A stretch of 64,000 bases of DNA from Marinovum sp048263515 (lineage in GTDB: Bacteria > Pseudomonadota > Alphaproteobacteria > Rhodobacterales > Rhodobacteraceae): assembly GCF_048263515.1 (NCBI RefSeq), contig NZ_JBLXEC010000014.1, positions 1 through 64,000 of the forward strand, given 5' to 3'. The translations under genes were made by a program, and so were the position numbers. Of the stretch, positions 52,436 to 60,824 are shown piece by piece. Numbering within the stretch: the first letter of the stretch is position 1; each line of letters opens with the position of its first letter. A model generated the notes under the pieces. That model was not told the origin of the DNA and did not search any database. It worked only from the letters and a program-made list of their open reading frames with translations.

Positions 52436-54097
52436 ATGCCCCGCCGATTGCTCTCTCTCTGGTTTCCCCGTCTCGGGGCTGAACGCCTGTTGCGACAGGC
52501 GCGCGGCGAAGCTGCGCTGCACGAGGTGCCCTTTGCGGTGGTCGAGGATTTGGGCAACAGTCAGGTGCTGTCGTCGGTCTCGGCGCTGGCCACGGCGGCG
52601 GGGATCTACAAGGGCCAGCCGCTGCGCGATGCCCATGCGGTCAGCGCCGATCTGCGCACCGCGCGGCGCAACCGCCATGCCGAGGCCGGCTTTCTCGAGG
52701 CGCTGTTGCGTTGGGCCGGCAAGTTCAGCCCCTGGGTGGCCGAAGACGGCGTGGACGGGCTGATGCTCGATGTCACCGGCTGCACGCATCTGTTCGGCGG
52801 CGAGGCGCCGCTCTGTGCGCGCATCCTCGAAGAGACCGGCGACATGGGGCTGACGGCGCGCATCGGCCTGGCCGACAGCCGCGGCGGCGCCTGGGCGCTG
52901 GCGCGTTATGCCGGTCAGAGCGGCGGTTCGGCGCGGTCCGGCGATGACATCGACCAGGAGGCCCGGGCCACCCGGTCGCGCGCCGCGCGGCGGCGGCACT
53001 GGGAGCGCGGCGGCACCGCGCCCGCCGGTCGGCAGGCCAGGGTCGAGACCGGCAGCATCGCCCCGCCGGGCCAGACCCGCAGCGCGCTGGCGGCGCTGCC
53101 GGTGGCGGCGCTGCGGCTCGATCCCGAGACCACGGCGCAGCTGGCGCGGCTGGGCCTGCGCCGGATCGACGAACTGGCCGGGCAGCCGCGCGCGGCGCTG
53201 GCGCGGCGCTTCGGCAAGGGGCTGGTGCTGCGGCTCGATCAGGCGCTGGGCGCAGTACCGGAACCGCTGTCACCCGCCGCCCCGCCGCAGCGGTTTGCCG
53301 TGCGGATGACCCTGCCAGAGCCGATCGGGCTCGAGGAAGACGTGGCGGCCGGGCTCGACCGGCTGTTGCCGCGGCTTTCAGAGCTGTTGCGCGCCAAGGG
53401 GCAGGGGGCGCGGATGCTCCGGCTGCAGGCCTTTCGCAGCGATCACACCATGCAGGCGCTCGAGGTGCGGCTGGCGCGGGCCTCGGATGATCCCGAGCGG
53501 TTGCGGCCGCTGCTGGCGATGAAGCTGAGCGATCTCGACGCCGGCTTCGGCATCGACATGTTGCGGCTCGAGGCGGTGCAGGTCGAGCCGCTGTCCCAGC
53601 GCACGCCCGTCGGCCATATCGGTGCCGGGGCGGCGGTGAACGCGCGGCTGGCGGCGAACACGGCGCTGGATGACCTGATCGGCCGGATCGGCGCGCGGGT
53701 GGGGATGGAGGCGATCACCCGCCGCCATCCCGGTGACAGCCACATCCCGGAAAAGACCGAGCTGGTGCTGGCCGCCGCCTGGTCAGAGCCCGCTGCCGCC
53801 TGGGCACCGCCGGCGCGGCCGCGGCCCTTGCTCCTGTGGCGGCCAGAGCCGGTGCAGGCCCCGGATGTGCCGCGCCCGCCGGCGCGGTTTCGCTGGCGCG
53901 GCCGCGACCTGCGGCTGGCGGCGGCCCAGGGGCCCGAGCGCATCGCGCCGGAATGGTGGCTCGACGATCCCGACTGGCGCTCTGGCCAGCGCGATTACTG
54001 GCGGGTGACCTGCGAAGAGGGCGACGCACTCTGGCTGTTTTATGCCCATGGCGCGGCGATGTCCTCGGGCTGGTTCTGCCAGGGCAGTTTCGCATGA
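52436..54097 (+). CDS. imuB: ImuB, Y-family polymerase-like mutagenesis protein
   Basis: A 553-residue protein homologous to Y-family polymerases but lacking the catalytic acids: the motif equivalent to DxDxF reads RRLLSLWFPRLGAERLL, and the second motif is LMLDVTGCTHLFGGEA. These are marks of ImuB, which links ImuA and the DnaE2 polymerase in SOS mutagenesis. A low-complexity Arg/Gly insert lies near residues 160-205. An SOS box precedes the gene. The usual imuA is not directly upstream and dnaE2 is not directly downstream, so this copy is detached from the standard cassette. Confidence 0.9.
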   Translation: MPRRLLSLWFPRLGAERLLRQARGEAALHEVPFAVVEDLGNSQVLSSVSALATAAGIYKGQPLRDAHAVSADLRTARRNRHAEAGFLEALLRWAGKFSPWVAEDGVDGLMLDVTGCTHLFGGEAPLCARILEETGDMGLTARIGLADSRGGAWALARYAGQSGGSARSGDDIDQEARATRSRAARRRHWERGGTAPAGRQARVETGSIAPPGQTRSALAALPVAALRLDPETTAQLARLGLRRIDELAGQPRAALARRFGKGLVLRLDQALGAVPEPLSPAAPPQRFAVRMTLPEPIGLEEDVAAGLDRLLPRLSELLRAKGQGARMLRLQAFRSDHTMQALEVRLARASDDPERLRPLLAMKLSDLDAGFGIDMLRLEAVQVEPLSQRTPVGHIGAGAAVNARLAANTALDDLIGRIGARVGMEAITRRHPGDSHIPEKTELVLAAAWSEPAAAWAPPARPRPLLLWRPEPVQAPDVPRPPARFRWRGRDLRLAAAQGPERIAPEWWLDDPDWRSGQRDYWRVTCEEGDALWLFYAHGAAMSSGWFCQGSFA

Positions 54098-54179
54098 GGA
54101 TCGGGCGTCTGCGTCACAGTTGCGGCACGCCGGTGCGCCGGCGCTTGATTTGCGCCGCAAAGCGCGCAACTCTCGGGGT

Positions 54180-54515
54180 ATGAACAGCTTTTCCCCCTTG
54201 CCCGGCGCCGGTTCGGAAGTGGTGGCCTTTCAACGCACCGAGTTGGGCGTGATCCTGTCGCTCTATGGCCGCATGGTCGCCGCCGGCGAATGGCGCGACT
54301 ACGGCATTTCCCATCTGCGCGACGTGGCGGTGTTCTCGGTGTTTCGCCGGACAGCGGAGAACCCGCTCTATCGGATCGAGAAGCGCCCGAAGCTGCGCAA
54401 CAGGCAAGGAATGTATGCGGTGATCGGCATGGAAGGCCAAGTGCTCAAGCGCGGCCAGGATCTGCAGGCGGTGCTGCGGGTGCTGGAACGCAAGCTGATC
54501 CGGGCGGTGGAGTAG
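54180..54515 (+). CDS. DUF2794 family protein
   Basis: A 111-residue protein typical of the alphaproteobacterial DUF2794 family: VVAFQRTELGVILSLYGRMV, then EWRDYGISHLRDVAVFSVFR, and YRIEKRPKLRNRQGMYAVIG. No function is known. The ATG at 54180 is close to the C-terminus of imuB (82 bases after). No signal or membrane segments. Confidence 0.85.
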   Translation: MNSFSPLPGAGSEVVAFQRTELGVILSLYGRMVAAGEWRDYGISHLRDVAVFSVFRRTAENPLYRIEKRPKLRNRQGMYAVIGMEGQVLKRGQDLQAVLRVLERKLIRAVE

Positions 54516-54566
54516 TAAGGCGTTGGTCTTGAAGTGGCTGACTTGCCCGACGGTAGAGCGGTGAGA

Positions 54567-54779
54567 GGCCCGGAACAAGGCCGCAGGCCGCCGGGCCAGC
54601 GGCTGCACGCCCCGTCGCACCAAAGGTGCGCCTCTAGGCTTTTAGCACGCCTCTGGCGTGACGGGCTGCCGCTTTGGCTGACGTAGGCGCATCGCTCGAA
54701 AGTCGTCCGAATTCGGCGGGGATAAAGCGCTGCCGAACTGAAGTTGTAGCGGAACCCCGCGGGCAGCCCCTGGCCCGAC
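54567..54779 (+). repeat. Dispersed repeat type B, copy B1, with an inserted segment
   Basis: Leader GGCCCGGAACAAGGCCGCAG, arm beginning gccgggccagcggctgc, then an insert with hairpin-like CGCCTCTAGGCTTTTAGCAC, the shared core (GGGGATAAAGCGCTGCCGAA) and distal arm gcgggcagcccctggcccg. The left end lies after DUF2794. Confidence 0.82.
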
Positions 54780-54802
54780 ATGCGCGACGGTGAAGCGGTG
54801 AG

Positions 54803-54972
54803 AGGCCCGGAATCAAGGCCGCAGGCCGCCGGGCCAGCGGCTGCCCGCCCCACCGGGCTGCCGCTTTGGTGGACGAAAGCGCATCGCTCTGAGGTCTTCC
54901 GGATCCGGCGGATATAAAGCGCTGCCGAACTGAGGTTGCTGCGGCATCCCGCGGGCAGCCGCTGGCCCGGCT
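54803..54972 (+). repeat. Dispersed repeat type B, copy B2
   Basis: Arms at 54828-54848 and 54951-54971 form a perfect 21-bp inverted repeat, unrelated in sequence to the type A arms. They enclose the same core (CCGGATCCGGCGGATATAAA, AAGCGCTGCCGAAC). The outer GGCCCGG occurs at both ends of the element. It stops 12 bases from the glycosyltransferase stop. Confidence 0.92.
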
Positions 54973-54983
54973 TGATCTAGGCG

Positions 54984-56246
54984 TCACACCACCGGCGGAC
55001 GCGGCTCGAGTGACATCAGCCCATCGACCCAAGTCAGCTGTTTCGGCAGGCAGACCGTGCGCAGATCATACTCCGCCACCACCTTGGCCCGCGCCCTGGC
55101 CCGCAGATGCGCGCGCAGCTTGGGATCGTCGAGCAGGGTGCAGACCTGCTCCACCAGCGCTTCCTTGTCGAAGAAATCCACCAGCAGCCCGGTCTCGCCA
55201 TTGCTCAGCACCTCGCGCACCGGCTCGGTATCGCTGGCGACGATCGGGGCGCCGGCGCTCATCGCCTCGAGCAGGGACCAGCTGAGCACGAAGGGGTAGG
55301 TCAGGTAGACATGCGCCCGGCTCACCCGCATGAACGACAGGAACACGTCATAGGGCACCCGGCCGAGGAAATGCACCCGCGCCCAATCGGCATCGGATAT
55401 CTGACCGCGCACCTCGTCGATGAAGACCTGCTTCCAGCTCTTGCCATCAGGTGCCTTGGCGCCATAGCTCACCTGGTCGCCGCCGATCAGCACCACCTGC
55501 GCCTCGGGCCGCCGCCGCAGCAGGTCGGGCAGGGCGCGCATGAAGATGTGATAGCCGCGATAGGGCTCGAGGTTGCGGTTGATGAAGGTGATCACCTCAT
55601 CCTCGCGGGTCAACTCGCCGCCGCCGGGCAGGGCCAGCCGGGCGGTGCCGTCGGCGGTGACATGGGCGGTGTCGATCCCGTCATGTACCACGGTGATCCG
55701 CTGGCGCATCTCCTGCGGAAAGGTGTCGGCCTGAAAGGCCGTCGGGCTGATCCCGGCATCACCCACCTCGAAGTGCAGCCGGTTGTTGAGGTTCTTCATC
55801 CGCAGCCGCAGGGCGTCGGTCTCGGGTCCGGTGCCGGTGAATTCGGGATCGAAGCCGACGAAGGGATACTCGGCGGTGTGATAGAGCTCGCAATAGAGCC
55901 CCAGCCGCGCCTCTGGCCAGACATCCTTGAGAAACAGGCTCTCGCCCCAGCCGTGATGGGCGAGGATGACGTCAGGGGTGAAGCCCCGGGCCTTGAGCGC
56001 CAAAGCCGCGCGGTAGCAGGAATGACCGCGAATGAACTTGGTCTCGAAATCCCCCAGCCAGGGGTGCAGGCCCTGCGCTGGCTTGCCCCGATACTTGTAG
56101 GGCAGGATGGTGACGCCCTTCCACTTGGTGACCTTGTCGACCTTGGGCGTCAGCGCCACCACCTGATCGCCACGCGCCGCCAGCGCCGGGGCGAGGTGTT
56201 TGTATTGTCCGGGAAAATTCTGGTGAATCAAAAGGTACTTGGTCAC
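54984..56246 (-). CDS. Glycosyltransferase family 4
   Basis: A 420-residue GT-B glycosyltransferase. The N-terminal acceptor domain starts KYLLIHQNFPGQYKHLAPAL and has the hydrophobic GLYCELYHTAEYPFVGFDPE region. The donor-binding C-terminal domain contains INRNLEPYRGYHIFMRALP and EAMSAGAPIVASDTEPVREV with the glutamate motif, as in GT4 mannosyl/glucosyl transferases. No polysaccharide cluster is around it, so the product (capsule, EPS or glycan) is unknown. Confidence 0.88.
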   Translation of the reverse strand: MTKYLLIHQNFPGQYKHLAPALAARGDQVVALTPKVDKVTKWKGVTILPYKYRGKPAQGLHPWLGDFETKFIRGHSCYRAALALKARGFTPDVILAHHGWGESLFLKDVWPEARLGLYCELYHTAEYPFVGFDPEFTGTGPETDALRLRMKNLNNRLHFEVGDAGISPTAFQADTFPQEMRQRITVVHDGIDTAHVTADGTARLALPGGGELTREDEVITFINRNLEPYRGYHIFMRALPDLLRRRPEAQVVLIGGDQVSYGAKAPDGKSWKQVFIDEVRGQISDADWARVHFLGRVPYDVFLSFMRVSRAHVYLTYPFVLSWSLLEAMSAGAPIVASDTEPVREVLSNGETGLLVDFFDKEALVEQVCTLLDDPKLRAHLRARARAKVVAEYDLRTVCLPKQLTWVDGLMSLEPRPPVV

Positions 56247-56345
56247 GGGGGATCACTGCTCTGGGCTTTTGTCATGACTATAGGAGCAGATCGCCGAGCG
56301 TTGCAAACCCGCAGAAGGCCCGCGCTCCGACGCCAGCCTTCAAAT

Positions 56346-56363
56346 TACCGACACATGTCGGTA
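56346..56363. promoter_or_regulatory. Probable TetR operator upstream of the tetR-CPBP pair
   Basis: TACCGACA-CA-TGTCGGTA, perfect 8-bp inverted arms with a 2-base spacer, 10 bases upstream of the regulator ATG. The form is typical of TetR-family operators and would give self-repression. Confidence 0.8.
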
Positions 56364-56373
56364 TACTTCGACC

Positions 56374-56985
56374 ATGCGCCAACGACTCACCCCGACCGAC
56401 CGCCGCGCCCGCATTCTGGCGCAAGCCGCCAGGCTCATCGCCGAGCGCGGGTTTGACGGCACCGAGATGGAGGATATCCGCCTCGCCTGCGGCATCTCGC
56501 GCGGCGGGCTGTACCATCACTTCGGCAACAAGCACGCGGTGCTTGACGGGCTGGTGGCGGAGGAAGTGACAAAGCTGGCCGAGGCGCTGCGCGAAAGCGA
56601 GGCGCTGCCGATCCTGACGCTGATCACCGAAGGTTCGACCCACCTGGGCCAGGCACCGGGGGTGCTTGCCGGGATGCGCAGCGGGGCCGAGCGCCGCGCC
56701 TATCTCTCGAGCCTCGAACAGGCGCATGACACGATCCTGAGCGCGCCCCTGCGCGAGGCGTTGGCGCCGCATGTGCGCGACGGCACCGACCCCGCGCATC
56801 TGGCCGAGCTGTTCCTGACCGTCACCGCGCATATCAACCGCCGCGAAATCCTCGGAACCTGGTCAGCGGCGCAGTCCGCCGGATTTGCCGCCACCGCGCT
56901 GGCGGCCCTGGCGCCGATGCTCAAGACGCCGGAGGCATTGGAGCCTCTGATCGCCGCGCTCAAGTCACAGGGAGAGGGCGCATGA
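56374..56985 (+). CDS. TetR/AcrR family transcriptional regulator
   Basis: A 203-residue repressor with the N-terminal helix-turn-helix DIRLACGISRGGLYHHFGNK near residue 35 and a variable ligand-binding helical domain. It shares four bases (ATGA) with the CPBP protease gene downstream, so they are co-expressed. A perfect palindrome sits just before the gene, consistent with autoregulation. The inducer is unknown. Confidence 0.9.
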   Translation: MRQRLTPTDRRARILAQAARLIAERGFDGTEMEDIRLACGISRGGLYHHFGNKHAVLDGLVAEEVTKLAEALRESEALPILTLITEGSTHLGQAPGVLAGMRSGAERRAYLSSLEQAHDTILSAPLREALAPHVRDGTDPAHLAELFLTVTAHINRREILGTWSAAQSAGFAATALAALAPMLKTPEALEPLIAALKSQGEGA

Positions 56986-57752
56986 CCATCCCGCCGTTCC
57001 TGGCGCTGACCTTCGCCATTTCGCTGGCCGGGTTTGCCTGCATCTACCTGATCCCCGCCGCGCGCAGCCCGGAGAGCCTGACCGGTCTGCCGTTCTGGCT
57101 GCTCATGGTCTGGGGGCCGTCGCTGGCGGCGATTCTCCTCAGCCTGCGGGACGGGCAGCTTGCCGATCTGCTGGGCCGGATGATCCGGGTTTCCAGCGTG
57201 CCGCTGTCGGTCTGGGGGCTGGTCCTGGCGCCCATGGTCCTGATCCTGCTGCTGAGACCCTTTGCGCCCGGCGGTGCGCTGCCGCTTGGCGTGGGGGCAG
57301 TGGCGCTGATGGTGGCCTTCAACCTGATCCTCGGGCCGCTGGGCGAGGAACTGGGCTGGCGCGGCGTGCTGCAGACCCGGCTGGGCGCGCAGATGGGTTG
57401 GCTCGAGGCGGCCTTGCTGACGGGCGTGATCTGGGCGGCCTGGCACCTGCCGCTCTGGACGATCGAGTCGCCGCATGCGGCGATCAGCCTGCCGCTCTTT
57501 GCCGGTCACGTGATGCTCTATTCGGTTATCATCGGCGCGGCGCATACCCTGTCGGGCGGGTCGCTCCTGCCGGCGATCCTGTTGCACCTGAGCTTCAATC
57601 TCGCGGCCAATCTGGCGGTCTTTGCCGGGTTTCGCAATCCCGATGCCTGGTTCTGGGCGAGCCTTGCGCCCTACGGTCTTCTGGCCCTGGCGTCGATTGT
57701 GCTGGTCTATGCCCGGACAGGTGAGAGCGGGCTGCGCTGGCTGTCGCTGTGA
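56982..57752 (+). CDS. CPBP-family intramembrane metalloprotease
   Basis: A 256-residue multi-pass protein (about seven hydrophobic helices). The family motifs are LGEELGWRGVLQ (EExxxR) near residue 125, IWAAWHLPLW with the histidine, and LHLSFNLAANLA. CPBP proteases (CAAX/bacteriocin-processing/immunity) cleave prenylated or membrane peptides. The coupling to a TetR regulator suggests inducible use, for instance in envelope stress or peptide immunity. The substrate is unknown. Confidence 0.88.
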   Translation: MTIPPFLALTFAISLAGFACIYLIPAARSPESLTGLPFWLLMVWGPSLAAILLSLRDGQLADLLGRMIRVSSVPLSVWGLVLAPMVLILLLRPFAPGGALPLGVGAVALMVAFNLILGPLGEELGWRGVLQTRLGAQMGWLEAALLTGVIWAAWHLPLWTIESPHAAISLPLFAGHVMLYSVIIGAAHTLSGGSLLPAILLHLSFNLAANLAVFAGFRNPDAWFWASLAPYGLLALASIVLVYARTGESGLRWLSL

Positions 57753-57774
57753 CCGGGAGCACAGCACAAAGAAA

Positions 57775-57804
57775 AAGGACCGCGCAGTTGCCTGCACGGT
57801 CCTT
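57775..57804 (-). terminator. Rho-independent terminator of rpmJ
   Basis: On the minus strand the stem AAGGACCGTGCA / TGCGCGGTCCTT, with a single mismatch and a six-base loop, is followed by TTTCTTTG. It sits 22 bases after the rpmJ stop. Confidence 0.8.
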
Positions 57805-57825
57805 GAAACTGGTCGCTGTCTGCGC

Positions 57826-57951
57826 TCAGCCCTGGCGGGCCTTGAACCGACGCTGCGTCTTGTTGATCACATAGACGCGGCCCTTGCGGCGCACAACGCG
57901 GCAATCGCGGTGGCGATTCTTGAGCGAACGGAGCGAGTTCTTGACTTTCAT
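57826..57951 (-). CDS. rpmJ: 50S ribosomal protein L36 (bL36)
   Basis: A 41-residue basic protein, translated from the reverse strand as MKVKNSLRSLKNRHRDCRVV then RRKGRVYVINKTQRRFKARQ and a final G. This is the L36 variant of 41 residues in which the classical CxxC zinc ligands are lost (only one cysteine), as usual in alphaproteobacteria. It is too short for many gene finders. A terminator follows. Confidence 0.95.
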   Translation of the reverse strand: MKVKNSLRSLKNRHRDCRVVRRKGRVYVINKTQRRFKARQG

Positions 57952-58030
57952 GTCCGTCTCTCCTTCTACGCGGCGCGTGGCGTGCGCCTTGGTTGCGGTC
58001 TGCCCCTCCCCGGAGGGACAGGCGGTGAAA

Positions 58031-58105
58031 TGGTGGGCGATACTGGGATCGAACCAGTGACCCCTTCGATGTCAACGAAGTGCTCTACCGCTGAGCTAAT
58101 CGCCC
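58031..58105 (-). tRNA. tRNA-Val (anticodon GAC)
   Basis: The minus strand folds into a full cloverleaf: acceptor GGGCGAT / ATCGCCC, D arm GCTC...GAGC, anticodon stem CTTCG / CGAAG with loop TTGACAT (anticodon GAC), T arm ACTGG TTCGATC CCAGT, discriminator A and an encoded CCA. Confidence 0.96.
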
Positions 58106-58259
58106 GGAAAACCCGAACCGGCCAGGAGCCCCAAAATGAATGGGGCGCGGAACCCCGCGCCAGTGGCGGTGTCTATAAAAGCGAATGTCGGGGGGATCAA
58201 GGGCTTTTGCACCGGAAAAGAAACAGACTATGATCCTTTCATATTCGAAGGAGGGCTTC

Positions 58260-59120
58260 GTGCCGAAATTCGCCTTTCACCTGACCCGGCCTGAGCGTCC
58301 TGCCACGCCGGTGGTCTTTGCGTCACCGCACTCCGGCCGGGACTATCCCTGGTCGTTCCTGCGGCGCACCGTGCTCGACGAACATGTGATCCGGACCTCG
58401 GAAGATGCCTATGTAGACAGGCTTTTCGAATGCGCGCCGCAGTTTGGTGCGGCCTTTCTCAAGGCCGGCGCGCCGCGCGCCTTCATCGATCTCAACCGCT
58501 CCGCCGACGAGCTTGATCCGGCGCTGATCGAAGGCGCGCGCAAGCCCGGTCACAATCCGCGGGTGACCTCGGGCCTCGGGGTGATTCCGCGCGTGGTGGC
58601 CGGTGGGCGGTCGATCTATCGCGGCAAGCTGTCGCTGGCCGAGGCCGAGACGCGAATCGAAAAGTACTGGCGGCCGTATCACAGCCAGCTGCAGCAGCTT
58701 CTGACCGAGGCGCATGACATCTTCGGCGAAGCGATTCTCGTCGATTGCCACTCGATGCCGCATGAGGCGCTGGATCCGATTGCCCGGTCAGGCGCGCGCA
58801 GACCCGAGGTTGTGATCGGGGATCGGTTTGGCGCGTCTGCCAGCGAGGCCGTGGTCGACCGGATCGAGACCGCCTTTCTGAATGCCGGGCTCTGCGTGGT
58901 GCGCAATGCGCCTTTTGCCGGGGCCTATATCACCCAGCACTACGGCCGCCCGTCGCGGCGCCAGCACGCGGTGCAGATCGAGATCGACCGGTCGATCTAC
59001 ATGAACGAACATGCGATTCGTCCGAATGCGAACTTCCAGGCCTTCCGCAGGGTGCTGCGCGGGGTGGTGGCCGAGATCGCCTCGATCGGCGGCCAGGAAA
59101 TGCCGATGGCGGCGGAATAG
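58260..59120 (+). CDS. N-formylglutamate amidohydrolase family protein, copy 2
   Basis: A 286-residue hydrolase of the same family as the gene at 38.0 kb but diverged. Signs are VVFASPHSGRDYPWSF, DAYVDRLFECAPQFGAAFL, FIDLNRSADELDP, and VDCHSMPHEA with the metal-binding histidine. The GTG at 58260 is preferred because AAGGAGGG lies about 6 bases upstream. The ATG at 58230 would put that site inside the gene. The gene is convergent with dinB; two type B repeats lie between them. Confidence 0.87.
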   Translation: MPKFAFHLTRPERPATPVVFASPHSGRDYPWSFLRRTVLDEHVIRTSEDAYVDRLFECAPQFGAAFLKAGAPRAFIDLNRSADELDPALIEGARKPGHNPRVTSGLGVIPRVVAGGRSIYRGKLSLAEAETRIEKYWRPYHSQLQQLLTEAHDIFGEAILVDCHSMPHEALDPIARSGARRPEVVIGDRFGASASEAVVDRIETAFLNAGLCVVRNAPFAGAYITQHYGRPSRRQHAVQIEIDRSIYMNEHAIRPNANFQAFRRVLRGVVAEIASIGGQEMPMAAE

Positions 59121-59140
59121 CCACGTTCGGGTAGTGCGCG

Positions 59141-59306
59141 GGCCCGGAGCAAGGGCGTAAGCCCGCCGGGCCAGCGGCCGCCCGCCCCCCGGGCTGCCGC
59201 TTTGTCGGCGTAGGCGCGCCGGTCTGATCTTTTCCGGATTTGGCCGGGATAAAGCGCCGCCGAACTGAGGCTGCAGCGGCACCCCGCGGGCAGCCGCTGG
59301 CCCGGC
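59141..59306 (+). repeat. Dispersed repeat type B, copy B3
   Basis: Leader GGCCCGGAGCAAGGGCG, left arm gccgggccagcggccgccc, core CCGGATTTGGCCGGGATAAA, right arm at 59286-59306 (gcgggcagccgctggcccgg). First of a pair in the gap before dinB. Confidence 0.9.
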
Positions 59307-59341
59307 TCACCTCAGGCGATACCCAGGATCAGAGCCCCACA

Positions 59342-59508
59342 GGCCCGGGATCAAGGCCGCAGGCCGCCGGGCCAGCGGCTGCCCGCCCCATCGGGCTGCC
59401 GCTTTATCGACGTAGGCGCACTGCTCTGATCTTTTCCGGATTTGGCCAAAATAAAGCGCTGCCGAACCGAGGGAGCAGCGGCACCCCGCGGGCAGCCGCT
59501 GGCCCGGC
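59342..59508 (+). repeat. Dispersed repeat type B, copy B4
   Basis: Left arm gccgggccagcggctgcccg, core CCGGATTTGGCCAAAATAAA, right arm 59488-59508. Its last base is the first base of the dinB stop codon (59508-59510 on the minus strand), so the transcript of dinB runs straight into the element. Confidence 0.92.
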
Positions 59509-60761
59509 TACCGCAACGCCCGGCCCTTCAGGATCGCATCCGGCCCGAAGCGCGCGCGAATCGCGTCCGTGGCGCGCTCGGCTCCGGCCCGCCGCGCCGC
59601 ATCGGGGTCGAGCAGATCGGCCGACCGGTCGGCCTCGGCCGCCGGCACCAGGTGCGAGATCCCGCAGCCCACCAGCCGGTACGGCCCCTTGTCGCCTACC
59701 GCGTCGAACATGCCGCGGGCGCAGCGGTAGATCGTGTCGGCCATCTGCGTCGCATCCCGCAAAGACTGCCGCCGCGACAGGGTCTGGAAATTCGCCTGTT
59801 TCAGCTTCAGCGTCACCACCTGGCCCGCCATGTCTCTGGCCTTGGCGCGGTCGGCCACCTTCTCGGCCATGCGCCAGAGATGCCCGTCCAAGAGATCGGG
59901 ATCCGAGGTATCCTCGCCGAATGTCGTCTCGTTCGAGATCGACTTGACCGGCGCATTGGCCGAAACCCGCCGCCGGTCCTGCCCCCGCGCCAGATGCCAG
60001 AGCCGTGTGCCCATCGAGCCGAACCGCGCGGTCAGATCGCGCTCGTCCCAGCGCCGCAGGTCGTCGAAGCTGCGGATGCCGGCGCGCTCCAGCGACTCCT
60101 GTGTCGCCTGGCCCACACCCCAGATCATCCGCACCGGCTTGCCGGCAAGAAACGCCTCGGTCTCGCGCTGGCCGATCACCGAAAAGCCGTGCGGCTTGTC
60201 GAGATCGCTGGCGATCTTGGCGAGGAACTTGTTGTGCGACAGCCCGATCGAGCCGGTCACCCCAAGCTCGTTGCGCATCCGCCGCACCAGCCGGGCCAGC
60301 ATCACCGCCGGCGGATGGCCATGCAGCCGCGCGGTGCCGGTCAGGTCGAGAAAGGCCTCGTCGAGCGACAGCGGCTCCACCACCGGCGTCAGCTCGTCCA
60401 TCATCGCGCGGATGGCGCGCGACACCTCGACATAGGCGCTCATCCGCGGCTTGATCACCACCGCGTCGGGGCAGAGCTTGATCGCCTTGAACATCGGCAT
60501 CGCCGAGCGCACGCCACGGATTCGCGCCACGTAACAGGCGGTCGAGACCACGCCGCGCCGGCCGCCGCCGATGATCACCGGCTTGTGCGCCAGCGAAGGG
60601 TCGTCGCGCTTTTCGACGCTGGCATAGAAGGCATCGCAGTCCATATGCGCGATCGACAGCTCCATCAGCTCGTCATTGGCCACGACGCGCCGCGACCGGC
60701 AGGCCGGACAGGCGGCGCCGCTGTCGAATTCGTGAAGGCAATCGCGACAAAGTGCTGGCAT
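59508..60761 (-). CDS. dinB: DNA polymerase IV (DinB) with N-terminal zinc-ribbon-like extension
   Basis: A 417-residue translesion polymerase. The catalytic acids are in IAHMDCDAFYASVEK and LSLDEAFLDLTGTA. The fingers/palm motif GVGQATQESLERAG and the little-finger domain are complete. Ahead of the polymerase, residues 1-33 contain CRDCLHEFDSGAACPACRSR, two CxxC pairs that look like a small zinc ribbon. It does not end in a recognisable beta-clamp peptide that I can fix. No LexA box is visible upstream. The gene is divergent from the Nudix hydrolase, 63 bp away. Confidence 0.92.
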   Translation of the reverse strand: MPALCRDCLHEFDSGAACPACRSRRVVANDELMELSIAHMDCDAFYASVEKRDDPSLAHKPVIIGGGRRGVVSTACYVARIRGVRSAMPMFKAIKLCPDAVVIKPRMSAYVEVSRAIRAMMDELTPVVEPLSLDEAFLDLTGTARLHGHPPAVMLARLVRRMRNELGVTGSIGLSHNKFLAKIASDLDKPHGFSVIGQRETEAFLAGKPVRMIWGVGQATQESLERAGIRSFDDLRRWDERDLTARFGSMGTRLWHLARGQDRRRVSANAPVKSISNETTFGEDTSDPDLLDGHLWRMAEKVADRAKARDMAGQVVTLKLKQANFQTLSRRQSLRDATQMADTIYRCARGMFDAVGDKGPYRLVGCGISHLVPAAEADRSADLLDPDAARRAGAERATDAIRARFGPDAILKGRALR

Positions 60762-60824
60762 GCGGGACTCGTGGAGAAGGCGCACTATATATACGGGACC
60801 CGGTCCTTCAGAGCGAGAGGCAGT

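Noticed and set aside
57622..58233. A 203-residue frame crossing rpmJ and the tRNA-Val gene
   Set aside because: It overlaps a clear ribosomal protein gene and a complete tRNA on the other strand.
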